NCBI RefSeq assembly: GCF_009791395.1
Contig: NZ_WSZK01000029.1
Coordinates: forward strand, 1 to 45,035
Source: Halomarina oriensis
GTDB taxonomy: Archaea > Halobacteriota > Halobacteria > Halobacteriales > Haloarculaceae
DNA length: 45,035 nucleotides
Reading direction: 5' to 3'
The position numbers and the translations under genes were made by a program. This document shows positions 16,069 through 24,079 of the stretch, in pieces. The number at the start of each line of letters is the position of its first letter. Within the stretch, counting starts at the first letter, position 1. Under the pieces are notes generated by a model, which was not told the DNA's origin, searched no databases, and saw nothing but the letters and a program-made list of their open reading frames with translations.

Positions 16069-17643
16069 ATGGCAAATCTCGTCGACGACGTCGCCGCGAC
16101 CGTCACCGAGTCCCCCGACAGCACCGCCGTCGGGTTCCGGGGACGGACGTGGAGCTACGAGGAGTTCTGGAGCGAGACCGGGCAGTTCGCGCAGGCGCTC
16201 GCCGACCACGGCGTCGAGGCCGGGGGTCGGGTCGCGCTCTACCTCCCGAACCTGCCGCAGTACGTGACCGGGTTCCACGCGACGCTCCGGGCGGGCGGCG
16301 TCGTCGTCCCGATGAACCCACAGTACAAGGCCCGCGAAATCGGCCACCTGCTGGACGACAGCGGGGCAACGGTCGTCGTCACGCTGGCCGCCCTCGCGCC
16401 GATGGTCGCAGAGGTGCGAGAGGAGACGGACGTCGAGCACGTCGTCGCGGTCGGAGCCGACGACCCCGAGGAACTGCCCGACGTCGCCGTCACCTACCGC
16501 GAGTTCCTCGGCAGTGCGGACGGAGAACTCGACACGGTCGCCCGCGAGGACGACGACGTGGCGTGTCAGCCCTACACCTCCGGAACGACCGGGACGCCGA
16601 AGGGGGTGTTGCTGACCCACCACAACCTCGCGTGGAACGCCCGAGCGACCGGCGACCTGATGCCCGGTGGGTTCGCGGCCGACGACAGGATGCTCGGCGT
16701 CCTCCCGCTGTTCCACATCTACGGCATGACCGTGACGATGCTCGGGACGCTGTTCGCAGGCGCGGCGTACTACCCGATGGCCGAGTGGGACGCCCAGGCC
16801 GCCGCGGACCTCATCGAGCACGAGTCGCTGACCATCGTCCACGGCGTCCCCGCGATGTACAACGACCTCGTCAACCAGCCGAACGCCGACGAGTTCGACC
16901 TCTCTTCCGTGCGATTCGCCAACTCCGGTGGCTCCAGCCTCCCCATCGAGGTGATGCGCCGGTTCGAGGACCTCTACGACGTGGACCTGTTCGAGGGCTA
17001 CGGGCTGACCGAGACGAGTCCCGTCACCCACGCCAACCGCCCCGGCGAGCGCCGACCCGGCTCCATCGGCAAGCCGATTCCGGGGGTGCAGTCGATGGTC
17101 GTCGACGGCAACTTCGAGGAAGTGCCGCCGGTCGAACGCGGCCCCGTCGAGGAGGGCACCGATCTCGACGACGTGACGGGCGAACTCGTCGTCAGCGGGC
17201 CGAACGTGATGACGGGCTACTACGGCCTCCCCGAGGCCAACGAGGGAGCGTTCACCGACCACGAGGGCACGCGCTGGTTCCACACCGGCGACGTCGCCTA
17301 CCGCGACGAGGACGACTTCTACTACGTCGTCGACCGCGAGAAACACATGATCGTCACCGGGGGGTACAACGTCTACCCCCGCGAGGTCGAGGAGTTGCTG
17401 TTCGAACACGAGGCCATCGCGGACGCCGCCGTCGTCGGCATTCCCGACGACCGACGCGGCGAGACGGTCAAGGCGTTCGTGGTGCCGACGCCCGACGCCG
17501 ACGTGACCCCCGAGGAGATTCGGGAGTACTGCCTGACGAACCTCGCGGAGTACAAACACCCCCGCGAGGTGGCGTTCGTCGAGGAACTCCCGCGGACGAC
17601 GACGGGGAAGGTCCAGAAGTTCGAGCTGCGGGATTCGGAGTGA
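16069..17643 (+). CDS. fadD: long-chain acyl-CoA ligase (AMP-forming)
   Basis: A 524-residue member of the ANL superfamily that activates a carboxylic acid to acyl-AMP and then acyl-CoA. Visible motifs are YTSGTTGTPKGV (AMP binding), GYGLTETSPVTH, WFHTGDVAYRD, DREKHMIVTGGYNVYPREVEE (hinge) and the catalytic Lys in TTTGKVQK near the C-terminus. Chain-length preference is not readable. The longer in-frame start at 15946 is rejected because a good ribosome-binding site precedes 16069. It lies about 250 bases after the importer operon on the same strand; coupling import to CoA activation is an inference. Confidence 0.9.
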   Translation: MANLVDDVAATVTESPDSTAVGFRGRTWSYEEFWSETGQFAQALADHGVEAGGRVALYLPNLPQYVTGFHATLRAGGVVVPMNPQYKAREIGHLLDDSGATVVVTLAALAPMVAEVREETDVEHVVAVGADDPEELPDVAVTYREFLGSADGELDTVAREDDDVACQPYTSGTTGTPKGVLLTHHNLAWNARATGDLMPGGFAADDRMLGVLPLFHIYGMTVTMLGTLFAGAAYYPMAEWDAQAAADLIEHESLTIVHGVPAMYNDLVNQPNADEFDLSSVRFANSGGSSLPIEVMRRFEDLYDVDLFEGYGLTETSPVTHANRPGERRPGSIGKPIPGVQSMVVDGNFEEVPPVERGPVEEGTDLDDVTGELVVSGPNVMTGYYGLPEANEGAFTDHEGTRWFHTGDVAYRDEDDFYYVVDREKHMIVTGGYNVYPREVEELLFEHEAIADAAVVGIPDDRRGETVKAFVVPTPDADVTPEEIREYCLTNLAEYKHPREVAFVEELPRTTTGKVQKFELRDSE

Positions 17644-17757
17644 GCGTCAGCGAACGAGAATTTCGGAGGACGAACGGCGAGCGCTCGGGCGGGTGGAGTC
17701 GTGTGGGGAGAACTGCGACGTTGGGGGAGAGCCGAAGCGCGTGTCCAGCGAGGGGTG

Positions 17758-18102
17758 TCAGTTCCCGCTCTTCGCGGTCAGCGTCTCGAACGAGCGTGGG
17801 TCCTCCCACAGTTCGCCGAGCGTGGCGGCGGCGAGAAAGCGGGTCGGGCCGACGACCCACTCGGTGGTCGTCTGTGAGTCGGCCGCCGGTGCGTGGGCGT
17901 CGAACCACCACGCGACGTATCGGCCGTCCTGCAGTTTGGCGGTCGGGTACAGCTGTTCACCGACGGCGACGTCGATGCGCGTGGCGTCCTCCACGGTCGG
18001 ACGGTCCTCGCCGTCGGCGACCATGACCTCGATGTCGACGCGCTGTGCGCCGGTCGAGCCGGTCGACGTGGGCTCTCCCCTCGGTGAACCGTCGTCCATG
18101 GA
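17758..18102 (-). CDS. conserved haloarchaeal hypothetical protein
   Basis: A 114-residue acidic soluble protein with no motif I recognise. It has a hydrophobic core segment with three aromatic residues (GRYVAWWFDAHAP). I chose the ATG at 18102 (MDDGSPRGEP) over the ATG at 18126. The upstream ATG lies inside the TATA-like GGCTTATGTA (18119-18128), which gives leaderless spacing for 18102. It is divergent from the dehydrogenase/hydratase gene. Confidence 0.6.
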   Translation of the reverse strand, partial: SMDDGSPRGEPTSTGSTGAQRVDIEVMVADGEDRPTVEDATRIDVAVGEQLYPTAKLQDGRYVAWWFDAHAPAADSQTTTEWVVGPTRFLAAATLGELWEDPRSFETLTAKSGN

Positions 18103-18215
18103 CACACGAACCACGTCCCCGTACATAAGCCTCCGTCAGGCAGGTGTCTGACACCGGTCGGCTATCGAGACCGTTCTCTACGGTCCCCACGAGCAAGGCT
18201 GGCCCGCTGCGGTGG

Positions 18216-18224
18216 AACTAAGCC
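18216..18224 (+). promoter_or_regulatory. TATA-like box of the dehydrogenase/hydratase operon
   Basis: AACTAAGCC is centred 26 nt before the ATG at 18246, leaderless spacing. It would drive the three-gene unit ending at 21148. Confidence 0.4.
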
Positions 18225-18245
18225 GCTTCCGAATCCTCAGCGTTC

Positions 18246-20201
18246 ATGGACATCGATGACATTCAGCACGTGACCGTGCTGGGTGCCGGCAGCATGGGCC
18301 ACGGTATCACCGAAGTGACCGCGCTCGCCGGCTACGACGTCGTGATGCGCGACATCGAGCAGGAGATCGTCGACGACGGGTACGAGAGCATCCGCTGGAG
18401 TCTGGACAAACTCGCCGAGAAGGGCCTCGTCGAGCAGGCCCCCGACGACGTGATGGGTCGCATCACGACGGCCGTCGACCTGGAGGAGGCCGTCGCGGAC
18501 GCGGACCTCGTCATCGAGGCCGCGCCCGAACAGATGAGCATCAAGAAGGACGTCTTCGGCGACCTCGCGGAGTACGCTCCCGCGGACGCCATCCTCGCGT
18601 CGAACACCTCCTCGCTCTCCATCACGGAGATCGCCAGCGCGACCGACGACCCCTCGCGTGTCGTCGGGATGCACTACTTCAACCCGCCGGTGAAGATGGA
18701 CCTCGTCGAGGTCATCTACGGCACGGAGACGGCAGACGAGACGGCCGAAGCCGCTTACGCGTTCGTCGAGTCCTGCGAGAAGACGCCCATCTTCGTCCGT
18801 AAGGACGTCAACGGCTTCGTCGTCAACAGCGTGCTCGGACCGTTCGGCGACGAGGCGGCGTGGATGGTCTCGGACGGCGAGGCGACCGTCGAGCAGGCCG
18901 ACGCCGCGATGGTTCACCAGCGCGGCTACCCGATGGGGCCGTTCGAACTCTCGGACCTGACGGGTATCGATATCGGCTATCACGTCCGCAAGGAGGCGGG
19001 CAAGCCCATCCCGCCCATCGTCCAGGAGAAGGTCGACGCCGAGGAACTCGGTCAGAAGACCGGCACGGGCTACTACGACTACGAAGACGGGGAGGGAACG
19101 ACGTACGAACCGGGCGACGGCGAGGGGTTCGACACGCTCCGTATCGAGGCGCGGATGGTCAACGAGGCGGCGAAGCTCGTCGGGAACGACGTCGCCACCG
19201 CCGAGGCCATCGACACCGGGATGCGCCTCGGTGCGGGCTTCCCCGAGGGGCCGTGCCGACGCGCCGACAAGGAGGGACTGGACTCCGTCCTCGACAAGCT
19301 CCGGACGCTCCACGAGGAGACCGGCGCGGACCGCTACGAACCCGCCGACTACCTCGTCGACCTCGTCGAGTCGGGGAAGACCGGTCAGGACGCCGGCGAG
19401 GGGTTCTACTCCTACGGCGGCAGCGACGGCGAGCGAGAGTACCACACCATCCAGCACTCCCTCTCCGAGGACGGATTGCTCGAAATCACGCTGGACCGCC
19501 CCGAGCGCCTGAACGCGCTCAACGGCGACCTGATGGAGGAGGTGATGCACCTGCTCGACACCACCCCCACCGACGACGTACGAGCTGTCACCTTCGAGGG
19601 GACCGGCGGCCGGGCGTTCTCCGCAGGCGCGGACATCACCGGCTTCGCGGGCATCGAACCCCACGAGAAGGGCGTCACGGAGTTCTTCGAGACCGTCGCC
19701 AACTACCCGAAACCGACGCTCGCCAAGATCGACGGCTACTGTCTCGGCGGCGGCAACGAACTCGCCCTCGCGTGTGACCTGCGTATCGCCACCGAGGACT
19801 CGGAGTTCGGGTTCCCCGAGATCAACCTCGGCCTCATCCCCGGCGGTGGCGGCACCCAGCGTGCGATTCGGATGCTGAGCGACGCCCGCGCGAAGGAACT
19901 GGTGTTCCGCGGTCACCGCATCGACGCCGAACTCGCCGAGGAGTGGGGCCTCATCAACCGCGCCGTCGACGACGACGAGTTCGACGACGTGGTCGCGGAG
20001 TACGTCGACGACCTCGTGACGGGGCCACCCATCGCCCTGGAGAAGGCCAAGCGGGTGATGAACGCCGGACGCGACCAGGACCTCTCGGCAGGTCTCGAAC
20101 TCGAAGCGCAGGCGTTCGGCCTCCTGCTCGGCACCGAGGACATGCAGGAGGGGGCGGCCGCGTTCATGGAGGACCGCGAGGCCGAGTTCGAGGGCAGGTA
20201 G
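18246..20201 (+). CDS. 3-hydroxyacyl-CoA dehydrogenase / enoyl-CoA hydratase fusion
   Basis: A 651-residue two-domain beta-oxidation enzyme. Residues 1-~395 are the NAD-dependent dehydrogenase: GAGSMGHGI, SNTSSLSITE, and the catalytic His in GMHYFNPPVK, followed by two C-terminal helical modules. Residues ~405-651 are a crotonase domain with the oxyanion-hole motif FSAGADITGF and both catalytic Glu, in GGGNELALACD and FPEINLGLIPGGGGTQ. The domain order is the reverse of bacterial FadB and is the common archaeal arrangement. It should hydrate enoyl-CoA and oxidise the hydroxyacyl product. It heads a tight unit with a thioesterase and a MaoC hydratase. Confidence 0.92.
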   Translation: MDIDDIQHVTVLGAGSMGHGITEVTALAGYDVVMRDIEQEIVDDGYESIRWSLDKLAEKGLVEQAPDDVMGRITTAVDLEEAVADADLVIEAAPEQMSIKKDVFGDLAEYAPADAILASNTSSLSITEIASATDDPSRVVGMHYFNPPVKMDLVEVIYGTETADETAEAAYAFVESCEKTPIFVRKDVNGFVVNSVLGPFGDEAAWMVSDGEATVEQADAAMVHQRGYPMGPFELSDLTGIDIGYHVRKEAGKPIPPIVQEKVDAEELGQKTGTGYYDYEDGEGTTYEPGDGEGFDTLRIEARMVNEAAKLVGNDVATAEAIDTGMRLGAGFPEGPCRRADKEGLDSVLDKLRTLHEETGADRYEPADYLVDLVESGKTGQDAGEGFYSYGGSDGEREYHTIQHSLSEDGLLEITLDRPERLNALNGDLMEEVMHLLDTTPTDDVRAVTFEGTGGRAFSAGADITGFAGIEPHEKGVTEFFETVANYPKPTLAKIDGYCLGGGNELALACDLRIATEDSEFGFPEINLGLIPGGGGTQRAIRMLSDARAKELVFRGHRIDAELAEEWGLINRAVDDDEFDDVVAEYVDDLVTGPPIALEKAKRVMNAGRDQDLSAGLELEAQAFGLLLGTEDMQEGAAAFMEDREAEFEGR

Positions 20202-20678
20202 ATGGGGAGCGGTGACGGGGCGGACGAGACTGGCGACCTCTCGACGGGGGAGGCCGACGCCGTCGAGCGCGAACTCCAGGGGGAGGCCGAGACACACGGC
20301 CTGTTCAGCCTGCTCGGCGTCGAACTCGTCAGTGCCCGCGAGGGTCGTGCGGTCCTCACGCTCCCGTTCGACGAGCGGTTCACGAACCTGGCGAACGTCT
20401 CGATGCACGGCGGCCTGACGGCGACGCTCGTCGACACCGCCAGCGGGTTCGCCCTGCGCTCGGTGCTCGGCCCCGACGCCCGCCTCACGACGACGGACCT
20501 GAACGTCCGGTACCTCCGTCCGGCGACGAACGACCTGCGCGTCGAAGCCGAGGTGGTCCGCGCCGGGCGCTCGATGGGCGTCACCGAAGCGCAGGTCACG
20601 AACGAACACGAGGGTGAACGGAAGGTGGTCGCCACCGGCGGTACCTCCTACCGACTGTTCCGGGGTGAGGGCGCGTGA
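20202..20678 (+). CDS. PaaI-type hotdog thioesterase
   Basis: A 158-residue hotdog-fold acyl-CoA thioesterase. The family motif VSMHGGLTATLVDTASGFAL lies near residues 68-87. The N-terminal ~35 residues are acidic and probably disordered. Its ATG follows directly on the stop of the fusion enzyme (TAG-ATG), and its TGA overlaps the next GTG start. In this context it may release CoA from dead-end acyl intermediates; this is inferred from position only. Confidence 0.88.
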   Translation: MGSGDGADETGDLSTGEADAVERELQGEAETHGLFSLLGVELVSAREGRAVLTLPFDERFTNLANVSMHGGLTATLVDTASGFALRSVLGPDARLTTTDLNVRYLRPATNDLRVEAEVVRAGRSMGVTEAQVTNEHEGERKVVATGGTSYRLFRGEGA

Positions 20679-21148
20679 CGGAGGACCCTCCGGAGGACGT
20701 CGAACCGGCGAGCGTCTTCGAGGAGGCGGAAGTCGGCACGACGAGCGTCACCCAGGGCCGGACCATCACCGGCGCGGACGTGGTGAACTTCGCGGGCGTC
20801 AGCGGCGACTTCAACCACCTCCACACCGACGCCGAGCGGATGGCCGACTCGGGCTTCGGCGAGCGTATCGCTCACGGTGCGCTCGTCTTCTCGGCGATGA
20901 CGGGCCTGCTCTGGCAGTCCCGGACGCCCGCCGAACGCGAGGCGGTCGTCGCGTTCTACGGCGTCGACCGCCTGCGATTCCGCGCACCGACGTTCGTCGG
21001 CGACACAATCCACGTCGAACTCGAAGTCACCGGAAAAGAGCCGAAGGACCACCCCGTCGGCAACGGCGTGCTGGAGTACGACGCCGAGGTCCTGAATCAG
21101 GACGGCGACGTCGTGTTGTCCTGCGAACTGCGCTCGCTCGTGGTCTGA
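20675..21148 (+). CDS. MaoC family dehydratase (hotdog hydratase)
   Basis: A 157-residue MaoC-type hydratase that adds water to enoyl-CoA. The hydratase-2 signature GDFNHLHTD, with catalytic Asp and His, lies near residues 46-54, followed by IAHGALVFSAMTGLL. The start is GTG, overlapping the thioesterase TGA by four bases (GTGA). Family members usually give the R-hydroxy isomer, whereas the crotonase domain upstream gives the S isomer. The last 52 bases overlap a convergent gene on the other strand. Confidence 0.9.
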   Translation: MTEDPPEDVEPASVFEEAEVGTTSVTQGRTITGADVVNFAGVSGDFNHLHTDAERMADSGFGERIAHGALVFSAMTGLLWQSRTPAEREAVVAFYGVDRLRFRAPTFVGDTIHVELEVTGKEPKDHPVGNGVLEYDAEVLNQDGDVVLSCELRSLVV

Positions 21149-21615
21149 GCGGCGGGGCAGTACTGCCTCGTCCCCGAGTCGCTTCCGAGGACGGCGAACC
21201 GAACGTCGATGTACTCGGGGAACCCGAGCGTTATCGTCGGGACCGCACACTCGTGGTCCGGACCGAGGCTCTCCTCGTCGATTCGTGCGGTCCGAACGTC
21301 CAGTGGTTCGTGCTCTCGGACGGCGTACGTCAGTTCGTACACCGCAGGGTCGATGGACCACGTCGCTTCGACTACCCCCACAGTTCCGACCCTGTCGTCC
21401 ATCCCATCGACGGTGTGTGTCCCTTCGTGGACGAGTTCGCCGTCCCGTACGAGTTCGAGACGAACGGTTCGTGGCTCGGGGGTCGCGTTCCGGACCACGA
21501 GGTTGCTCAGGACGACACCTCTCGGGTCGTCGTCGAGGACGCTACAGCCAGCGAGCGGGACGGAGGCGACGAGGCCACTCGCCTTCAGAACCGACCGGCG
21601 TGAGTGGGGACACAC
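21097..21615 (-). CDS. predicted Tat-exported lipoprotein of unknown function
   Basis: A 172-residue protein. The N-terminus SRRSVLKASGLVASVPLAGC carries a twin-Arg motif and a lipobox Cys near residue 24. The mature part is beta-rich (VVLSNLVVRNATPEPRTVRLELVRDG), like many small haloarchaeal surface lipoproteins. The start is GTG at 21615. Its C-terminal codons overlap the end of the convergent MaoC gene by 52 bases. The tail (TTSERSSQDNTTSPS) looks low-complexity and may be a fortuitous extension. No function can be named. Confidence 0.7.
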   Translation of the reverse strand: MCPHSRRSVLKASGLVASVPLAGCSVLDDDPRGVVLSNLVVRNATPEPRTVRLELVRDGELVHEGTHTVDGMDDRVGTVGVVEATWSIDPAVYELTYAVREHEPLDVRTARIDEESLGPDHECAVPTITLGFPEYIDVRFAVLGSDSGTRQYCPAAQTTSERSSQDNTTSPS

Positions 21616-21642
21616 AGCTGTAGTGACGTGACTGTCGAGAAC

Positions 21643-22476
21643 TCAGTTTCGTGACTCCGGTTCGCTCGGGGCGTCGGCCGCGACCCACGCGAGGAACGCC
21701 TCCAGTTCGGCGAACGCCGCCTCGTACTGCGTGTGGAAGACACAGTGGCCGGCGTTCGGAACGTGGACGACCCGGCCGTTCTGCAACTCGCTGGTCAGCT
21801 GTAGGTCTTCGACGCGCTGCGCTACGTCGGCGTCGCGTCGCAACAGGAGCGTCGGCACGGTGACGTCACCGAGTCGGTCGCTCAGGTTCTCGGGATAGCC
21901 CTCGCGGGCGATTTCGGCGATGTTCGGATCCAGTTCGGTGTCGGCGACGGCGTGACGGCGTGCTTGCTCGGGGTCGAACCCGTCGTACTGTTCTTCGATT
22001 CGCTCCTCGACGGTCAGTTCGGCGTCCTCCGTGAGCGCCTCGCGGACGTGGTCGGCACGCTCGTCGGGACCCATCGGTGGCTGGCCCGAGAGGGCCGCCG
22101 GGTCTTCGAGGACCACTGCCTGGGGGAGGTCGGGGTGTTCGGCGGCCGCCCACCCCACCGTCGCCCCGCCCATGGAGTGGCCGAGCAGAATCGGGTCGTC
22201 GAGGCCGAGCGCGTCGACCAGTCCCACGAGGTCTGCCACTCGGTCGTCGATACCGTAGCCCGTCTCGGGAGCGTCCGAGCGGCCGTGACCTCGCGCGTCG
22301 TAGGCGACGACGTCGTAGTCGTCGGCGAGGTCGGTCACGAGCGGTTCCCAGCAGCGGCCGTTGTCGTAGAAGCCGTGAGCCAGCACCAGCGGTGGCCCCT
22401 CGCCGGTCCGGTAGTACTGGAGGTCGATACCGTTGGCGTGGACGGTGCCGAGTGTCCACTCGTCGGGGACGTTCAT
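21643..22476 (-). CDS. alpha/beta hydrolase
   Basis: A 277-residue alpha/beta hydrolase. It has the oxyanion motif LAHGFYDNG, the nucleophile elbow GHSMGG, a likely acid in RRDADVAQ, and the catalytic His in NAGHCVFH near the C-terminus. The cap region between residues ~135 and 205 is acidic. There is no signal peptide. It resembles esterase and haloperoxidase-like family members, so the substrate remains open. The ATG at 22476 is preceded by a TATA-like TGACTTACA at 22498-22506. Confidence 0.88.
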   Translation of the reverse strand: MNVPDEWTLGTVHANGIDLQYYRTGEGPPLVLAHGFYDNGRCWEPLVTDLADDYDVVAYDARGHGRSDAPETGYGIDDRVADLVGLVDALGLDDPILLGHSMGGATVGWAAAEHPDLPQAVVLEDPAALSGQPPMGPDERADHVREALTEDAELTVEERIEEQYDGFDPEQARRHAVADTELDPNIAEIAREGYPENLSDRLGDVTVPTLLLRRDADVAQRVEDLQLTSELQNGRVVHVPNAGHCVFHTQYEAAFAELEAFLAWVAADAPSEPESRN

Positions 22477-22497
22477 GCTCGGTCGTGTTCGAACGTC

Positions 22498-22506
22498 TGT
22501 AAGTCA
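22498..22506 (-). promoter_or_regulatory. TATA-like box of the alpha/beta hydrolase gene
   Basis: TGACTTACA on the minus strand is centred about 26 nt before the ATG at 22476, leaderless spacing. Confidence 0.4.
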
Positions 22507-22530
22507 ATTGTGAAAACGCGTGCCCGGGCT

Positions 22531-23121
22531 CTACGCGCTCTCGTCTCGCAACTCGCCGAACATCTGGTCGGCCGTATCGGGGACGTCGAAGTCGTGATAG
22601 TGGTCGCCCTTGACCTTCGTGAGGACGTTGAGCGCGGCGGCCGCGCCGTCGCCCGCCGAGATGACCGCCTGCCACTCCTCGGCGCGGACCATCCCGCCCG
22701 TGGCGTAGCAGTTCTCGACGCTCGTCTCCATCGTCACGTCCACGTCGACGATGCCGTCGTCGGTCGTCTCACAGCCGAGTTCCTCGGCGAGGGCACGGTT
22801 CGCGCCGGTGGCGAGAATCAGGTACTCGCCGTCGTACTCGCCGTCGTCGGTGCTGACCGAGAACCCGTCGTCGGTCGCTTCGACGCCCGTCACCTCCTCG
22901 CCCTGGTGTCGCTCGGCCCCGAAGTCGTCGACCTGCTGGCGAGCGGTCGACATGAACGCGCTCCCGTCGACCGACCCGATGCCGAGGTAGTTGAACAGGT
23001 GGGCCTTGTGCATCCACGTCTCGTCGGTGTCGAAGACGTGGGCGTCCAGTCCGTTCTTCGCGGCGAACAGTGCGGCGCTCAGACCGGCGGGACCCCCGCC
23101 GACGACGATGACACTCGTCAT
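22531..23121 (-). CDS. half-size FAD-dependent oxidoreductase, thioredoxin-reductase-like
   Basis: A 196-residue flavoprotein. The N-terminal GGGPAGLSAALFAAKNG binds FAD, LILATGAN is the second dinucleotide motif, and the C-terminal NCYATGGMVRAEEWQAVISAGDG matches the FAD-closing motif of thioredoxin reductases. The NADPH domain and its CxxC pair are absent, and the length is about two thirds of a normal enzyme. It may use another electron donor or act with a partner. The ATG at 23121 is supported by the TATA-like ACCTTATGG (23144-23152). An apparent upstream ATG at 23148 lies within that box. Confidence 0.82.
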   Translation of the reverse strand: MTSVIVVGGGPAGLSAALFAAKNGLDAHVFDTDETWMHKAHLFNYLGIGSVDGSAFMSTARQQVDDFGAERHQGEEVTGVEATDDGFSVSTDDGEYDGEYLILATGANRALAEELGCETTDDGIVDVDVTMETSVENCYATGGMVRAEEWQAVISAGDGAAAALNVLTKVKGDHYHDFDVPDTADQMFGELRDESA

Positions 23122-23143
23122 GTCTCCCCCGAGGTGTGGCGGG

Positions 23144-23152
23144 ACCATAAGG
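23144..23152 (-). promoter_or_regulatory. TATA-like box of the FAD oxidoreductase gene
   Basis: CCTTATGGT on the minus strand is centred about 27 nt before the ATG at 23121. It contains a decoy ATG, so it decides the start. Confidence 0.45.
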
Positions 23153-23176
23153 TCGTTGACCAGGTGGTCAACTCGG

Positions 23177-24001
23177 TCAGAACAGGACCGCGAGGACGCC
23201 CGAGGAGTTGTTCGCGGCCGTCTCCAGTCCGGGTCCGTACGCGAACACGACGTAGATGAGACCGAACAGCACCGCGTCGTACGCGCCGTGGATGAAGATG
23301 GGGACGACGAGGTTCTCGGTCAACTCGTAGGTGACGCCGAACACCACCGAGAGCAGCGACAGCGTGACCAGCGGGATGAGCAGTGCGCCGATACCGCCCG
23401 ACCCGCCGGTGAGCGCGGAGGCGTGGGCGAACCCGAAGACGAGGCTGGCGATGCCGATGGCGAACCACGGCCCGAACACCTGGCGGAGTCGGCCCTGGAT
23501 GATGCCCCGGAACAGCAGTTCCTCGGCCGGGCCGATGATGAGGAACGCCGCCGGAATCAACAGCAGGAGCACCGTCGGGTCCTGTTGAGCGACCTCTGTA
23601 ACGCTGTTCTGGGCGGTTTCGACGTCTGTCGCGGCCGTGATGGCTTGGATGGCGAGGCCGGCGGCGAACAGGAGGACGAAGATGGCGATGAGTCCACCGA
23701 GCGCCCAGATGCCGTCACGGACCGTGGGGAGGCGGGCACGGACGAACCCCAGTCCACGGCCCGTTATCGTGAGGTAGGCGAGGCCGACGACGGAGAGACC
23801 GACGCCCTGTACCGATATCAGCGAGACGACGATGCCGAGGAGGGGACGGTCAGTGACGTCGATGCCGGCCGCCGCGAGGGCGAACGCGAAGACGGCGACG
23901 GCGACGATTCCGACGAGGATTCCGAGCGCACCGAGCAGTATCGCCGTGCCGACGGCGATCGCCTGGTCGATGGGTCTCGGGTCGCGGGAGACTGCTTCCA
24001 T
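23177..24001 (-). CDS. CPBP family intramembrane protease
   Basis: A 274-residue integral membrane protein with about eight hydrophobic segments. The CPBP (Abi/Rce1-like) active-site motifs are present: EELLFR (Glu160, Glu161, Arg165), FGFAH (Phe189, His193) and HGAYD (His238, Asp242). The family includes prenyl-protein proteases and bacteriocin-immunity-type proteins; in archaea the substrates are unknown. The ATG at 24001 has an AT-rich box at 24024-24033. Confidence 0.88.
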   Translation of the reverse strand: MEAVSRDPRPIDQAIAVGTAILLGALGILVGIVAVAVFAFALAAAGIDVTDRPLLGIVVSLISVQGVGLSVVGLAYLTITGRGLGFVRARLPTVRDGIWALGGLIAIFVLLFAAGLAIQAITAATDVETAQNSVTEVAQQDPTVLLLLIPAAFLIIGPAEELLFRGIIQGRLRQVFGPWFAIGIASLVFGFAHASALTGGSGGIGALLIPLVTLSLLSVVFGVTYELTENLVVPIFIHGAYDAVLFGLIYVVFAYGPGLETAANNSSGVLAVLF

Positions 24002-24023
24002 ACCCGACGGTTCGGCGGGCGAG

Positions 24024-24033
24024 CGTAAAAAGA
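24024..24033 (-). promoter_or_regulatory. TATA-like box of the CPBP protease gene
   Basis: TCTTTTTACG on the minus strand is centred about 27 nt before the ATG at 24001. It is one of the strongest AT-rich boxes in the window. Confidence 0.5.
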
Positions 24034-24079
24034 CCGACTGGTTCGACCGGTCGGGGCGCTCGGCCGTCGACCGGCCGAC

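Noticed and set aside
18237-20609. 790-codon open frame on the minus strand across the dehydrogenase/hydratase gene
   Set aside because: It is antisense to a gene with clear catalytic motifs. Long antisense frames are expected in GC-rich haloarchaeal DNA. Its translation is Val/Arg/Glu-rich with no family motif.
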